Of a stretch of 64,000 nt of DNA, positions 9,240 through 18,889 are shown in pieces (positions within the stretch are counted from its first letter, which is position 1; the number at the start of each line of letters is the position of its first letter). A model generated the notes under the pieces. That model ran no database searches, had not been told where the DNA came from, and saw nothing but the letters and a program-made list of their open reading frames with translations. A program made the position numbers and the translations under genes. This DNA is from Pycnococcus provasolii (lineage: Eukaryota > Chlorophyta > Pseudoscourfieldiophyceae > Pseudoscourfieldiales). The stretch lies in contig CP150565.1 of NCBI GenBank assembly GCA_049487715.1, forward strand, positions 496,001 through 560,000, in the 5' to 3' direction.

Positions 9240-11327
9240 ATGTCGTCGCCGTCCGCCATGGTCACGTCGTCGCCATCGTCCTCGGGTGGTGGTGGTGGTA
9301 ATGGTGGTGGACCTAGTAGTGTCTCGCCTAGCTCTTTTAGTGTTGGCGCGAGACACCAAAGCCGTCTCGCGACTTTCAACGCACTCACCGCGTGGATACA
9401 AGTGGCCTTCAAAAGCGAATCCCTAACCTTAGTCAGCCAGCACCAAGGCAACGGCGCAGCGGCAGCGTCTAAGGAGGTTTCTAGAAAAGACGTTGGTGCG
9501 GCCGTTGCACACAGACGATACACGTCCGACGAAGGGTACATGCTCCTGCCGTTCATGCACCCCGTCAAGGGAACCAACGCCGTACCGCCTAACGTCGTCG
9601 CTCAAACGAAAGAGGGACTGAAGTGCTCGTGGACGCACGTGCTGCGCGCGAGAGAGAAATTCGCCGCGGCAAGCCTGCGCGTGGAAGCGAGATCGCGGTG
9701 GCGTGCAACGCACCTTCAGGTGGCGTTAGCACTCGCACTTCTTATCATGTCGTACGTCGACAGCAAGTTAAGGCAGATGTCTCTCGCAGGCATCGTCGGA
9801 ATCGTCTACGCGTTTCTTGGGTACTTGAGAATCGTGCTCCGAGTTAAGGAACGCACGGAAAGCATCATGGTGGCGCAGGCGCGAGCGGACGGAGCTGCCG
9901 CGGTCACGTTCGTCGCATACGACAAGGCAACTGACGAGGTGCGCGCCTGTGTTACGCTTTCCAAGTCAGACGGAGGCAGTGTCGAGGATGGTGGCGCGGG
10001 GTCACCCAACAAAGGCAGTCCGGGACACGGCACGAGTGGCCACGGACGGGGCGTTCTGCACAGCCTCGGATGCCTGCCGTCGGACACGGCGTCGCTTGTT
10101 GCCGCCATCGCCAACGCGGAGCAGGCGCTTGCGGTGGTGGGATGCGTAACCGCGATTGGGTGCACGCGCCACGTGCCTATGATCACGGACGCACACAGCC
10201 GAGGAGACGTTGGCGCGTCCGCCACCACGTCATTTGACGCCTCCATCGTCGCAGCACTGCGTGAGCGCGGATTTGTCACGTACACGGGCGACATCTCTTA
10301 CCCCGGCGCTCTCGTCAAGAGTCTGCCGTCACCGAAGCACTCCATCTCCAAAGGCGGCGCACGCCGCTCGCCGTCGCCGTCGCCAGCCACGTCGCCATCC
10401 AGATTTCAACAGAAGACCACATCGCCATCGCCATCGCCATCGCCATCGCCATCGCCACTGAACAGTCCTGCAAGCTCCACGGCAAGTCCATCTGTGATGG
10501 AACGAAGAACGTCTGCAAATGCGGCCAATGCCAAGCAAACGGCAATGCAGAAACGGCCGTCAAGTCCACCGTCAAGTCATGACCGAAGACCGTCTGCGGA
10601 TGCACTGAATGCGAATCGAATGGCAATGCAGAGACGGTGGGAGAGCTTTTACAGGAAGCAAGCGCAGCGAATTCGGCGAGAGGCGCTGCGCGCATGGCAT
10701 GTGGAGACGCGTGCATTGCGACGCGACCGAGAGGCAATGGCCGAGGAAGTCAAGGCTGCAAAGCGCGCTGCGGAGAAGGCAATGAAGGCTGCAGCGGCTG
10801 CTGCTGTCGCCGAAGGCAGCTCGCGGCAGCTCGCGGCTGATAAGCAGAAAAGAGGAGCGACAGCAGAGAGGATGCCTGACAAGCCGGAGAGAACAACAGC
10901 GGCAGGAGAGGCTGCGGTTCACAAGCCGAAGCCGATTTCTGAGAACGAGCAAGGTCTGTCCAGGACGCCCAGCAAGACGAAAATTTGGGAACGCATAGAA
11001 ACACCGGCCGAATCTCCCGCCGTGAACCCGCTGCCCTGGGAATCCGCTGCGCCGAAACTCAACAACAGCAAGGTGGAACCCACTGGTACCCAGAAGTTTT
11101 TGAATTCGCCTCCAACGCTTGGAGGAGGAAGCGGCGGCGGCACCACCTCCCAACCTAAATCGAAGCATCGCCCGCCGCCCGCAACGTTGTCTAACGTCTC
11201 GCGCGAAGAGGCTGAAGAGCCGAAGGGTGTGTTTTGTGGATTATTTCGACGAAGGAAGAAGGGACATTCCTCGAAAAAGAAGCACCCTCGTTTCCTTCGA
11301 TGGCTAATGACCAGCAACGTGACATAG
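9240..11327 (+). CDS. Unknown protein with two membrane segments and a Ser/Pro-rich basic C-terminal half
   Basis: 695 aa from the first ATG of the frame (9240). Residues 1-40 are Ser/Gly-rich. Two adjacent hydrophobic segments lie at about 157-175 (VALALALLIMSYV) and 183-203 (LAGIVGIVYAFLGYLRIVL). A region of about 200-350 aa follows with no recognised family. The C-terminal half is low complexity: an SPSPSP array encoded by a CATCGC microsatellite (about 10417-10460), an Ala/Lys/Arg-rich predicted helix (about 460-540), and a basic tail (FCGLFRRRKKGHSSKKKHP). It looks like a membrane-anchored protein with a long disordered tail. I do not recognise it. Confidence 0.7.
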   Translation: MSSPSAMVTSSPSSSGGGGGNGGGPSSVSPSSFSVGARHQSRLATFNALTAWIQVAFKSESLTLVSQHQGNGAAAASKEVSRKDVGAAVAHRRYTSDEGYMLLPFMHPVKGTNAVPPNVVAQTKEGLKCSWTHVLRAREKFAAASLRVEARSRWRATHLQVALALALLIMSYVDSKLRQMSLAGIVGIVYAFLGYLRIVLRVKERTESIMVAQARADGAAAVTFVAYDKATDEVRACVTLSKSDGGSVEDGGAGSPNKGSPGHGTSGHGRGVLHSLGCLPSDTASLVAAIANAEQALAVVGCVTAIGCTRHVPMITDAHSRGDVGASATTSFDASIVAALRERGFVTYTGDISYPGALVKSLPSPKHSISKGGARRSPSPSPATSPSRFQQKTTSPSPSPSPSPSPLNSPASSTASPSVMERRTSANAANAKQTAMQKRPSSPPSSHDRRPSADALNANRMAMQRRWESFYRKQAQRIRREALRAWHVETRALRRDREAMAEEVKAAKRAAEKAMKAAAAAAVAEGSSRQLAADKQKRGATAERMPDKPERTTAAGEAAVHKPKPISENEQGLSRTPSKTKIWERIETPAESPAVNPLPWESAAPKLNNSKVEPTGTQKFLNSPPTLGGGSGGGTTSQPKSKHRPPPATLSNVSREEAEEPKGVFCGLFRRRKKGHSSKKKHPRFLRWLMTSNVT

Positions 11328-11743
11328 AGTAAAATTTTGACCAGAATGGAACAACACTTTGTTTTTTTGTTTTTTTAAATTGCAAGCCTCAACTCCAAGA
11401 CAGCTCCTTTTCCCACAAGTTGAACTCCTTTAGCCAAGTGCTCTAGCGGTAGGTGGTAAAATGTGACCCTTGAGTCATCGTGTTGATGCACGGTTGGTGG
11501 CGATGGCGACGACAACAGTGACAACAAGTGCGAGTGGAGCTCGAACAAAAAGTAGCAAGGCGTCACCGACGAAGCAAAGCTGTGCGTGTTGAAAGCAATA
11601 AGTAGCCTCGTGAAAGTAGCTTCGCAGACCAGCGCCATGTATAAAAACGCGCTGCTGAATGGTGAACGTGAATGGTGTGAATGGACGACCGCTACGATAG
11701 ACCAAGTAAAGTACACTCCATTACTGAATGAGCGATCTCAGCC
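11328..11743. other. Convergent intergenic region with a repeated 3'-flank element
   Basis: Between two converging genes. No coding sequence. The part at about 11640-11741 resembles the 3' flank of the uL15m gene (24300-24413), and its core recurs downstream of the MAPEG gene (15634-15654). Confidence 0.6.
11721..11741 (-). repeat. 3'-flank motif, copy 1
   Basis: Directly after the stop of the FAD monooxygenase gene. On the coding strand it reads CTGAGATCGCTC followed by ATTCAGTAA. It matches 20 of 21 bases at 15634-15654 (MAPEG 3' flank) and 17 of 21 at 24393-24413 (uL15m 3' flank), in the same orientation relative to each gene. Confidence 0.75.
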
Positions 11744-13279
11744 TCAATCTAACCTCTCCTTTTCCAAAATAGACACAAAGCTATCCGTCGTCTGCGACAT
11801 GCGCGTCTGCATGCTGAAGTACTTCGGATCATTGGGTCGTATGCGAGAAAGAAAGAATCGACCGACGCTCTTCGCAATACGACCCACACCGCCGCGCCGA
11901 ACATCGCTCGCCTTGCGCACGCCGACGAGCTCAGCAAGTGCCGAGCCTTCTGGCTCACGCACGGAAGAATATCTGTGGAGAGCATCGGTGTAGTCGGCGT
12001 CGCTTCCTTTCTCCACCTCGTCGATGAGTGCGTCGGCAAGGGCAGCGGCATCCTCGAGCGCGGAGTTGGCGCCCTGGCCAAGTGTACCTCCGGTGGAGTG
12101 CGCGGCATCTCCGAGGAGAGCAACGCGTCCGGATGCGTATTTTGAGCACCGCACTACGGACGGGCGCGTGTCACGTCCGTCCAAAAACGCGCGAATGGCC
12201 TCCAGCTCAAGGCCATTTTCGAGCTGAGGAAAGCGAGCGTGAAGGCCATGGAGCATCGCCTCTGGAGAAGCCTCCAGCACCGATGCAGGCGGTGTAGCCT
12301 CCTTCCAGTTCACGAGCGCGCACATTTTACCCCCCTTGGCGGGAATGATGAAGAGTCCGCCAATGTCCTTCGCAGCCTCTGCGTCGCCTTTCGAGCCACC
12401 AGTTGGCAGGAGGAGGTTTATGGCATTCCTGTTGAGCGCCGGTGGCATATTCTGGTGGAGGACACGAACTGCACCGGGTAGAATTTCCGTCTCGCAGTCA
12501 AATGTGGCGTCGTTCGCTTGAACAAGGCGTCGCACGGCACTGTTCGCGCCATCCGCACCGACGATGACGTCGTACGTTTCGCCGTCTATTGAGCCTGTGC
12601 TGATGTCTAATGCGCTTTCCGCGGTGAGCGGCGCATCCCAGACGAGTTTGATCCTGCCAGTGGAGCCGTACTTGTCTTCGAGTGTGGCGAGAAGTGCGTT
12701 GCACAGCACCTGTCGATTGAGCAGGAGGCTCGGTTCCGAGCCTGGTGTTGACTCTCTGATTTGCAGCTTGAGTTTTTTTGTTGCAACGACGAAGAACTGG
12801 TCGGAGAGCAGCCCGGCGTTTTTGACCTCTTCCCAGACGTCTTGCCCCGTGCTTTTGATGGCGGTACGTCCGCGTACGTTGAGTCCTAGGGACCACTGCC
12901 TCGTGGAGGAGGAGGTGTCTTGTAAAGCGGGGTTTGGTCGTGCTTCTTGGATGGTGACGCTTTGCCATCCCTTTGAGAGAAGTCTGTGTGCTAAGAGGAG
13001 ACCCGCAGGTCCCGCGCCTACTACGAGAGCAGCAGCAGCTTTGGAGGAGGAGGATGATGGTGAGGAGGATTGTGAGGAGGAGGACTGGATGAGACGTCTC
13101 AAGTGACGACGATTCGCATGACGCTGAACACCATGAACGTGACGACGACCACGGATGAATCGCTGCCCGAATCGCTGCGAAGATGAAGAAGATGAAGAAG
13201 AAGATGATGACGATGAAGAAGCAGAGTAGTTCATAGAGGAGTTGAAAGAAACAGGAAGGCGAAGAAGAAGCGGCGGCAT
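11744..13279 (-). CDS. FAD-dependent monooxygenase (kynurenine 3-monooxygenase-like), probably organelle-targeted
   Basis: 511 aa from the ATG at 13279. A Ser/Arg-rich leader of about 80 residues, partly from a microsatellite, resembles a mitochondrial or plastid transit peptide. The catalytic part starts with the Rossmann motif VVGAGPAGLLLAHRL, followed by a GADGANSAVRR loop (DG motif) and the GD motif ALLGDAAHSTGGTLGQGANS, all typical of group A flavoprotein hydroxylases. The GQGxNxxxED pattern is shared with kynurenine 3-monooxygenase and zeaxanthin epoxidase-like enzymes, so the substrate is uncertain. It is divergent from the SOUL gene at 13536, with 256 bp between the start codons. Confidence 0.8.
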   Translation of the reverse strand: MPPLLLRLPVSFNSSMNYSASSSSSSSSSSSSSSQRFGQRFIRGRRHVHGVQRHANRRHLRRLIQSSSSQSSSPSSSSSKAAAALVVGAGPAGLLLAHRLLSKGWQSVTIQEARPNPALQDTSSSTRQWSLGLNVRGRTAIKSTGQDVWEEVKNAGLLSDQFFVVATKKLKLQIRESTPGSEPSLLLNRQVLCNALLATLEDKYGSTGRIKLVWDAPLTAESALDISTGSIDGETYDVIVGADGANSAVRRLVQANDATFDCETEILPGAVRVLHQNMPPALNRNAINLLLPTGGSKGDAEAAKDIGGLFIIPAKGGKMCALVNWKEATPPASVLEASPEAMLHGLHARFPQLENGLELEAIRAFLDGRDTRPSVVRCSKYASGRVALLGDAAHSTGGTLGQGANSALEDAAALADALIDEVEKGSDADYTDALHRYSSVREPEGSALAELVGVRKASDVRRGGVGRIAKSVGRFFLSRIRPNDPKYFSMQTRMSQTTDSFVSILEKERLD

Positions 13280-13535
13280 GACTGACTGACGGCACTGCTT
13301 ATTGATGAGTGATCGGAGAACGATCCTAAAAAGAGTCCCGGGAAAATAACAGATAACAGAAGGAGGATTTTCAACCACACAGGAAGAAAATATTTCAGAT
13401 TTCAGATTTTCCCTCCCTGGATGTAATTCGTGGATGTGATCGGCTTTCAGGGGATCCGTCCTTAGATGGTAGTCTTTTGGAGTTGTTTTCCGGCAGCTGC
13501 TTCTCTCCCTCATTTCTCGTCACAAGAACAGTTCC

Positions 13536-14195
13536 ATGGGCGTGTTCCTCGGCAAGCCCGTGATGATCGAGACGCCGCTGGTTACTGCAACCAAGGTGTG
13601 CAAAGACTACGAAATGCGCACGTACGCACCCGCGCTTGCCGCAACAACTGTATGCTCGGGGGACATGATGCAAGGAAGCGAAGGATTCCGACAACTCGCG
13701 AGGTACATAGGTGCATTTGGGACGCCAGCTAACCGAAAAGAAGCTGCTGCGCAAACAACAGAAGGGGAGAAAATCGCAATGACGGCGCCTGTCGTGACCG
13801 CGCAGCAAGGTGGCGGCGGTGCTGAGAAGATTGCCATGACCGCGCCCGTGACGACTTCGCAAGAAGGCCTGTCTTACAAAATGGCGTTCATACTTCCCTC
13901 TAAATACAAATCAATCGAAGAATTGCCAAAGCCGACCGACGAGCGCGTCAGCTTGGAACGTCTCCCGAGTCGTGTGCTTGCGGTACGACGTTTTGGCGGC
14001 TACGCGCGCAAGGACGACGTCGCCAAGCAGACGAAGATCCTCCTCGACGCCCTCGCACGTGATGATGTCACAGTGTGCGATGGCGGCCAAGTGGAGCTCG
14101 CGCGCTACAACGACCCGTTCACGCCTTGGTTTTTGCGTACGAACGAGGTGTGGACGCAGGTACAAAACCAGCAGCAGGATGACACGGTCCACTAG
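13536..14195 (+). CDS. SOUL/HEBP-type haem-binding protein
   Basis: 219 aa, ATG at 13536. SOUL-family features: IETPLVTATKVCKDYEMRTY near the start, GFRQLARYIGAFGTPAN, and two KIAMTAPV motifs (residues about 84 and 103) before the core strand region SYKMAFILPSKY. The family binds haem or tetrapyrroles in the cytosol or plastid; no transit peptide is obvious here. The KIAMTAPV motif is normally single, and the spacer here (VTAQQGGGGAE) suggests a small internal duplication. Two TGTAA signals follow at 14241 and 14249. The gene shares its promoter region with the FAD monooxygenase. Confidence 0.9.
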   Translation: MGVFLGKPVMIETPLVTATKVCKDYEMRTYAPALAATTVCSGDMMQGSEGFRQLARYIGAFGTPANRKEAAAQTTEGEKIAMTAPVVTAQQGGGGAEKIAMTAPVTTSQEGLSYKMAFILPSKYKSIEELPKPTDERVSLERLPSRVLAVRRFGGYARKDDVAKQTKILLDALARDDVTVCDGGQVELARYNDPFTPWFLRTNEVWTQVQNQQQDDTVH

Positions 14196-14791
14196 CTAGG
14201 ATGAGGTGTGATGAACACGAGTTCGTAAAAGACATACATATGTAATAATGTAAGGTTGTTGATTTTTTTTGTTAAACGTATGTATTTAGAAGGGGCATTG
14301 TCATTCCCCCCTTGGTTCCATAGTAGGACTACTGGCAAGTGGCAACTGGGGACCCACAAGTTGAACAAGGTCGCACACAACCAACACAGGCTGGATCCGG
14401 GAATCACGTGATCGCGTGACCTCACCAGGCGAATTTGGGTGACATAACGTGACATGATTGATCTCGCATGAGCCTTTTGCACACTGTACACTGTACCTAC
14501 TGGCCAGCTTTTCGCCTTCTTCGCCTTTTCTTCGCGCCTCCCTCCCACAGCTCGCCTTAACAACACCACGACCACGTGGCTTTTTTCACGCTTTTGTTAC
14601 CTCCCCTTGTTCCGACTGTGCAACTGTTTTTTAAAAGGCGACTCCCTCGTTAGCTGTTAAGGCCGCGGCCTCCTCTTCTATTTCCTCCTATAAGGTAAGC
14701 CGGCCGCCGCCGCTCCACTCCATTCCACTCCTAACGCTCACAGAAGCACCTCTTATCCTCCTTCATCTTATTTATCACTTAGACTGTAGTA
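14196..14791. other. Intergenic, promoter of the MAPEG gene
   Basis: No coding sequence. It carries poly(A) signals of the SOUL gene at its left end and a pyrimidine-rich stretch before the ATG at 14792. A CACTGTACACTGTAC repeat lies near 14480. Confidence 0.5.
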
Positions 14792-15579
14792 ATGGCCGAA
14801 ATCAAGGGCAAGGTGGCTCCGCCTGAGCACTCGCTCACGCGCATGTTCTACGAGGAGGCGATGACGCCGTTCCTCGTCCTTTCGCTCATCATGGGAACGG
14901 CGGGATGTGCCGCGGTCATTCTCGTCTGGCGAATCAGCGCGTTCGGATACGTCGGGCTCGTGGGTGTGTCGAGGTATGGCTATGGCTTTGCTTTGCCTTC
15001 TTATTTTATTCTGGACACGTGATGATGAACAAAACCAACGCTCACTTTCACTCCTCAACCGACCCACTCCTCTTAAACCTACCTTGGACAGTGCGGCCAT
15101 GTGGATGCCGTACCTCATGGCGCTCATCTACTTCAACACGGACAAGGGAACGATGTTCACGGGCCTCTACAAGAAGCTCGCGTACGCGCCGCTGCCCGCC
15201 GAAATTCCGCCGTGGGTGAAGCGCGGTATGGTTGCGCACAACAACAGCCTCGAGAACTTCATGCTGTTCGCAACGTCCGTCATCTTCGCGTGCCTTATGA
15301 TGAAGGTGCCGGAGAAGGAGGTTCGAGCGGCCGCAGCCTTCTACTTCGTCTGCCGGTGAGTTTGAATCATAACGAACATACTTGCTCCTCAAAGGACAAA
15401 TCCACTCACTCCATCAATCAATAACAACAACTCACACGAACAGTACGTACTACTACATCTTCACGGTGGCACCGGCTATTTTCATGCTCAAGACTGCATT
15501 CTGGTGCATGGGCTGGGGTGCGTGCACGTTCATTTTCGTCAAGGGACTGCTCGAGTGCAAGTCCGTGTACGACCTCTAA
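14792..15579 (+). CDS. MAPEG-family membrane protein (microsomal glutathione S-transferase-like)
   Basis: Three exons, 14792-14973, 15092-15355 and 15444-15579, with GT-AG introns of 118 and 88 bp; the joined product is 193 aa. Four hydrophobic segments are visible: TPFLVLSLIMGTAGCAAVILVW, MWMPYLMALIYF, FMLFATSVIFACLMM and IFTVAPAIFMLKTAFWCMGW. The RGMVAHNNSLENFMLFA stretch contains the AHxNxxEN signature of MAPEG proteins (glutathione S-transferase/peroxidase type, ER membrane). Exon joins restore VSSAAMW and FVCRTYYY. A copy of the 3'-flank motif lies at 15634-15654. Confidence 0.8.
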
Positions 15580-15633
15580 GAATGTAGCAGTGGAGGAGAT
15601 GTGGCAGCCGGTGCGGCGGCGGGAAAAAATAGA

Positions 15634-15654
15634 CTGAGATCCCTCATTCAGTAA
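15634..15654 (+). repeat. 3'-flank motif, copy 2
   Basis: Located 55 bp after the MAPEG stop codon in sense orientation. It differs from copy 1 (11721-11741, read on the minus strand) at a single base. Confidence 0.75.
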
Positions 15655-15858
15655 AGAAGTAAACACAAGTGTGTGGGATTTGGACCAGAGTTTTTGCTTT
15701 GATGAAATGAACGACCCCCAACCAAAGACCAAAAAAACACAAAGTGTGTCGTCGTTGTATTGTATGATACTATTATTTAGTTACTTATAAGTCGATATGT
15801 ATACGACCGTCGATACGTGATGATACAGTATGCACGCACCATACCACACCATACCTTA

Positions 15859-16455
15859 TTAGTCCGTCTTCTCGGCGTCGTCGCCTTGCCTTCGACTCTG
15901 TCTCCGGCTGACGAGCGTTCCCTCCTTCAGTTGCACCTTAATGCTCAGGCCCGCTGTCACGGCAAGGCCCTGCAGCGCGATGGGTGCCAACCAAGGCGGA
16001 ATCACGCCACGACTCACGGCTATTTGTGCAGGCAGCATGAGCGACGCGAAACGTTTTGTAACTGGCCACGTGTTGTCTTTGATAGCCTTGGGAATCGACG
16101 ACGCGGGCATGCCCAAAAGAATCAGAATGGCTGCCGTGAAGAGAGCGGCGTTAGCGGGCAGGCCAAGCGCGGTGGAGAGAGCGAGCTTGACATCTCCCTT
16201 AGCACGTGCGGATAGCTTGTACTGTTTTGCGAGGTTATTCGTCATGGCGTCAATGAGTTTCGCGAGGTAGAAATTTGCAGGTGTCATGACACAGGCACCA
16301 TAAAACATGTACTTGAGTGATCGCGTGAAGTCAGCGCCTTTGAACTTTTTGCTGAGGAGTTGCGAGAGGAGCTCTTGGACACCTTGGTTCAGACCCATGG
16401 TGAGCGCGTCGTTTAATATCGCGCCGCTGAACGACGTCTTGAGAGCAGCAGCCAT
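15859..16455 (-). CDS. Mpv17/PMP22-like membrane protein
   Basis: 198 aa, ATG at 16455. Hydrophobic segments: LKYMFYGACVMTPANFYLAKLI, a stretch around ALFTAAILILLGMP, and LAPIALQGLAVTAGLSI. The order of an N-terminal helix, then YMFYGxxxxxPxxxYxxKLID, then a WPV motif (NTWPVTKRFA) resembles the Mpv17/PMP22 family of peroxisomal or mitochondrial inner-membrane proteins. The match is by pattern and the C-terminus is less typical, so another small membrane family is possible. It converges with the MAPEG gene (279 bp between stops). Confidence 0.5.
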   Translation of the reverse strand: MAAALKTSFSGAILNDALTMGLNQGVQELLSQLLSKKFKGADFTRSLKYMFYGACVMTPANFYLAKLIDAMTNNLAKQYKLSARAKGDVKLALSTALGLPANAALFTAAILILLGMPASSIPKAIKDNTWPVTKRFASLMLPAQIAVSRGVIPPWLAPIALQGLAVTAGLSIKVQLKEGTLVSRRQSRRQGDDAEKTD

Positions 16456-17129
16456 GATTTTGGTGATCGGGATGGGATGGCGCGATGTTGATCAATGGCA
16501 CAATGTTATGATCGCGCCGACAAGCCGACAGCCGCCGGGGAAAGGGAGAGAACAGGAGGGGAGGGGGGGGGGGGGAGGCTCATAGAGTCGGGAGTTTTGT
16601 GATACGGCCCCACACATTGCCTTGTAGGTTGCGACTGGGCACCCGCACCCTTCTTGGCTGTTTTTTTTTTGGGTTTTTCTTTTTTCTTTCCCAAACTGGA
16701 AAATCGCCTTTTACTATTTTCCAACAAGGGTCACTGCATTATTTTGTGCAAAGCAGTGAACCCACTTAAAAGCACTAAGAAGATTTCTCTTTTGCTCTTT
16801 CGAGCTTTCCTCCGCCCCAACCCCCAATCCCCAAACCCCAATCCCCGTTCCCCTTAAAACTCTACTTCTCAAACCCCTTCTTTGGCATCTATGGAGAGGT
16901 GAATGCACGCTATTATTTTTGATCGTGCCTTCTGAGGGAGTGATCAGTGATGGATGGATTTCGCCTGGCCTGGTGGTTGTGCATCGCACCATGCACCTTT
17001 AGGGAGGACGGTGGTCGCCGCAAGCTTGTATCTTTACCAACCTTTCGGTCTAGGACTCTGGCCTGCGTGCGTGTTTTTTAACGCCTTATTAGATTTCTCC
17101 TTAATGATTTGATTTGTTGCTCTGTTTTT
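16456..17129. other. Intergenic with G-tract and CCCCAA-rich stretch
   Basis: No gene seen. It contains a run of G at about 16561-16576, T-rich sequence, and a CCCCAA/CCCCAAT-rich stretch at about 16813-16850. Confidence 0.5.
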
Positions 17130-17399
17130 TTAAATCCAATTGTATTTGGTTACCACGGAGATGCTGATCCAGAAGATGTTCTCGTCGTCGCTTCTCGACA
17201 ACGAGTTTATTCCCGGGGAGACGGGAGGCATGGCTGGCTCGTACTTCAGAGTCCAGCCTGATGACGCGTACGTCGCATGAGGATGGCCCGGAATGTCGTG
17301 CGGCCTCGCGCATGACGCACTCCACGCCCACCACTCCTTAACGCTCTTCAGGCCGAGCGTACGCACGTACGCGCGCGCATCCTCGAAGGACTTAAGCAT
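17130..17399 (-). pseudogene. Fragment with an algal-virus-type 'integrase repeat' motif
   Basis: An ATG-started frame of 89 codons. Residues about 3-50 match the repeat seen in large algal DNA viruses and many algal genomes: SFEDARAYVRTLGLKS, VKEWWAWS, then RPHDIPGHP and YASSGW, i.e. FxxAR.YVR.LGLKS..EW......RP.DIP..P...Y...GW. These repeats usually occur in arrays ending in a WxxWLG motif, which is missing here. A single partial unit next to a telomere-like array (17503-17521) and to copy B suggests a relic. It could also be an exon of a gene not resolved here. Confidence 0.5.
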
Positions 17400-17502
17400 T
17401 GTCCTTCGAGGCCGCAAACGAGAAGAAAGAAAAGGAAGGGGCGAGAGAGGGGCAGGAAGTGCGCGCCACCACCGAGCTGAGAAGGTGGTACAAGCCAAAC
17501 CT

Positions 17503-17521
17503 CTAACCCTAACCCTAACCC
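17503..17521. repeat. Interstitial telomere-type repeat
   Basis: About three units of CCCTAA (TTAGGG on the other strand), between the integrase-repeat fragment and copy B. Confidence 0.85.
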
Positions 17522-17543
17522 AGTCGGAGTTACCTTAGGTAAA

Positions 17544-18386
17544 ATGTACCACCTTCTCAAGCTTGGCAAAAACAAGCCATGCCCTTGTAGTTTTTCTGGC
17601 AAGGTGTGCTCGTAGGGTGGGCATCCCCGTCCGCGACCCCAAGTCTCGTCAGAGGCGGTGGGAACGCCGTCACAGGCGGAGAGGTCTCACGAACTCGCAG
17701 AGAACACCCGCCGTATCGTCAGCGGAACGATTGGCAAGGGTGTTCTCTGCGAGGCATGGGAGAAGAAAAAGTTCCAACTGCCTCGCCAAGGAAACATGGA
17801 CGCGTGCTTTCGCGCGACGGGCAACGTTTTACCTGGCCCCCACACCTGCACGCGCAGGGTGGGATCCGACGTGCCCACGTTTTCCAAGAAGCCGCCCCGG
17901 CACGTCGGAGTCCACACGCGTGATGCCTTGCGCGCGATTGGTGCGACGATTCTCAGCAGCGACGAAGGAGTTGAGATCAAAGATTTGCGCGCCGCGACGA
18001 AACCGACGCAGCAGCAGGTGTGGTGGTGGCGAACGCATGCGCCCAAGTACACAAACGTCGGTGGGTACTACGCCGGCGTCGTGATTGGAAGCCGCACTGC
18101 CGGTCGAGACGCACTGCCGAAGGATTGTGTCCCGGCGTACCAGGCCGGCGTTCACGTGGATTTGTTGTGCGGGCCTTCTGGCGAGGACTACCTCCGCCAG
18201 GAGGAGGCCGTCATGTGCCTTCATGGCACGTCGTGGTTTTCTTTTTATGCAGAGGGGTGGCAGCACGTCAAGCTGGAGGCTGGCGAAGCGTTCGTTGCGA
18301 GCCGTCTTTGGTTTGCGAAGTTCTTCCACTTTGCGTCCTCGTCGGAGGAAACGATCAGGATGATCGTTAGGAATGGGAGCGGTTAG
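17544..18386 (+). pseudogene. Copy B of the unknown repeated gene segment, with an in-frame stop
   Basis: An ATG at 17544 opens a frame encoding MYHLLKLGKNKPCPCSFSGK, which resembles a SEC-C zinc motif (GxNxPCPC). The same frame is stopped by TAG at 17613 and then stays open from 17616 to 18386 (about 256 codons). The first 100 codons after the stop are the segment shared with copies A and C (TIGKGVL, CTRRVGSDV, RHVG). The rest (for example VWWWRTHAPKYTNVGGYYAG and MCLHGTSWFSFYAEGWQ) is compositionally protein-like, but I do not recognise it. Either a gene carrying one nonsense change, or a gene whose first exon lies elsewhere. A TGTAA follows at about 18403. Confidence 0.5.
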
Positions 18387-18889
18387 TTGTTCAGTTGAGT
18401 GGTTGTAAACCTTTAATCAAAAGCAATCAAACAAGTTGCGGACCTTTTCCTCCACCTCTTCTCCACTCTGCTTGACCACCTCTTGGTTTTTTAACTTTTA
18501 GGTGGTCAATTCTACCCCAAAAAAACTCAAGGCATGGTCTTTTTAAACGTTAGAAGTGTCAAAATTTCTAACCCTGAAAACTATGGTCTTGACCACCTCT
18601 TCCATCACATGCACGCAATCTTGACCACCACACATGACGTGCATTCAAGTCCAGTACACTTGAACTGTGAACACCAATCCGATAGATATAAAAACTCGAC
18701 CAACGCTGGAACCCCAGTGCTCTCTCCGCATTGAAAATGACGCGTCGACGATTAGAACGTCGTTGGCGCGCCCTCGTTTCGCCGCGTCCGCCCTTGGTCC
18801 CCTTGTGCAGACTTGTCATCCCACGTGCCCATTTTATCCAACGTGGATAACATTCTCGAAGGTACAGTAACTTGCTTTTGCGAGTGAGT
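18387..18889. other. Intergenic, promoter of the J-domain gene
   Basis: No coding sequence. A TATAAAA at 18687-18693, about 200 bp before the next ATG, could be a TATA box. The phrase GACCACCTCTT recurs in this stretch. Confidence 0.5.

Noticed and set aside
10417-10460. CATCGC array as a functional repeat
   Set aside because: Coding microsatellite (Ser-Pro) inside a disordered tail; ordinary for this genome.
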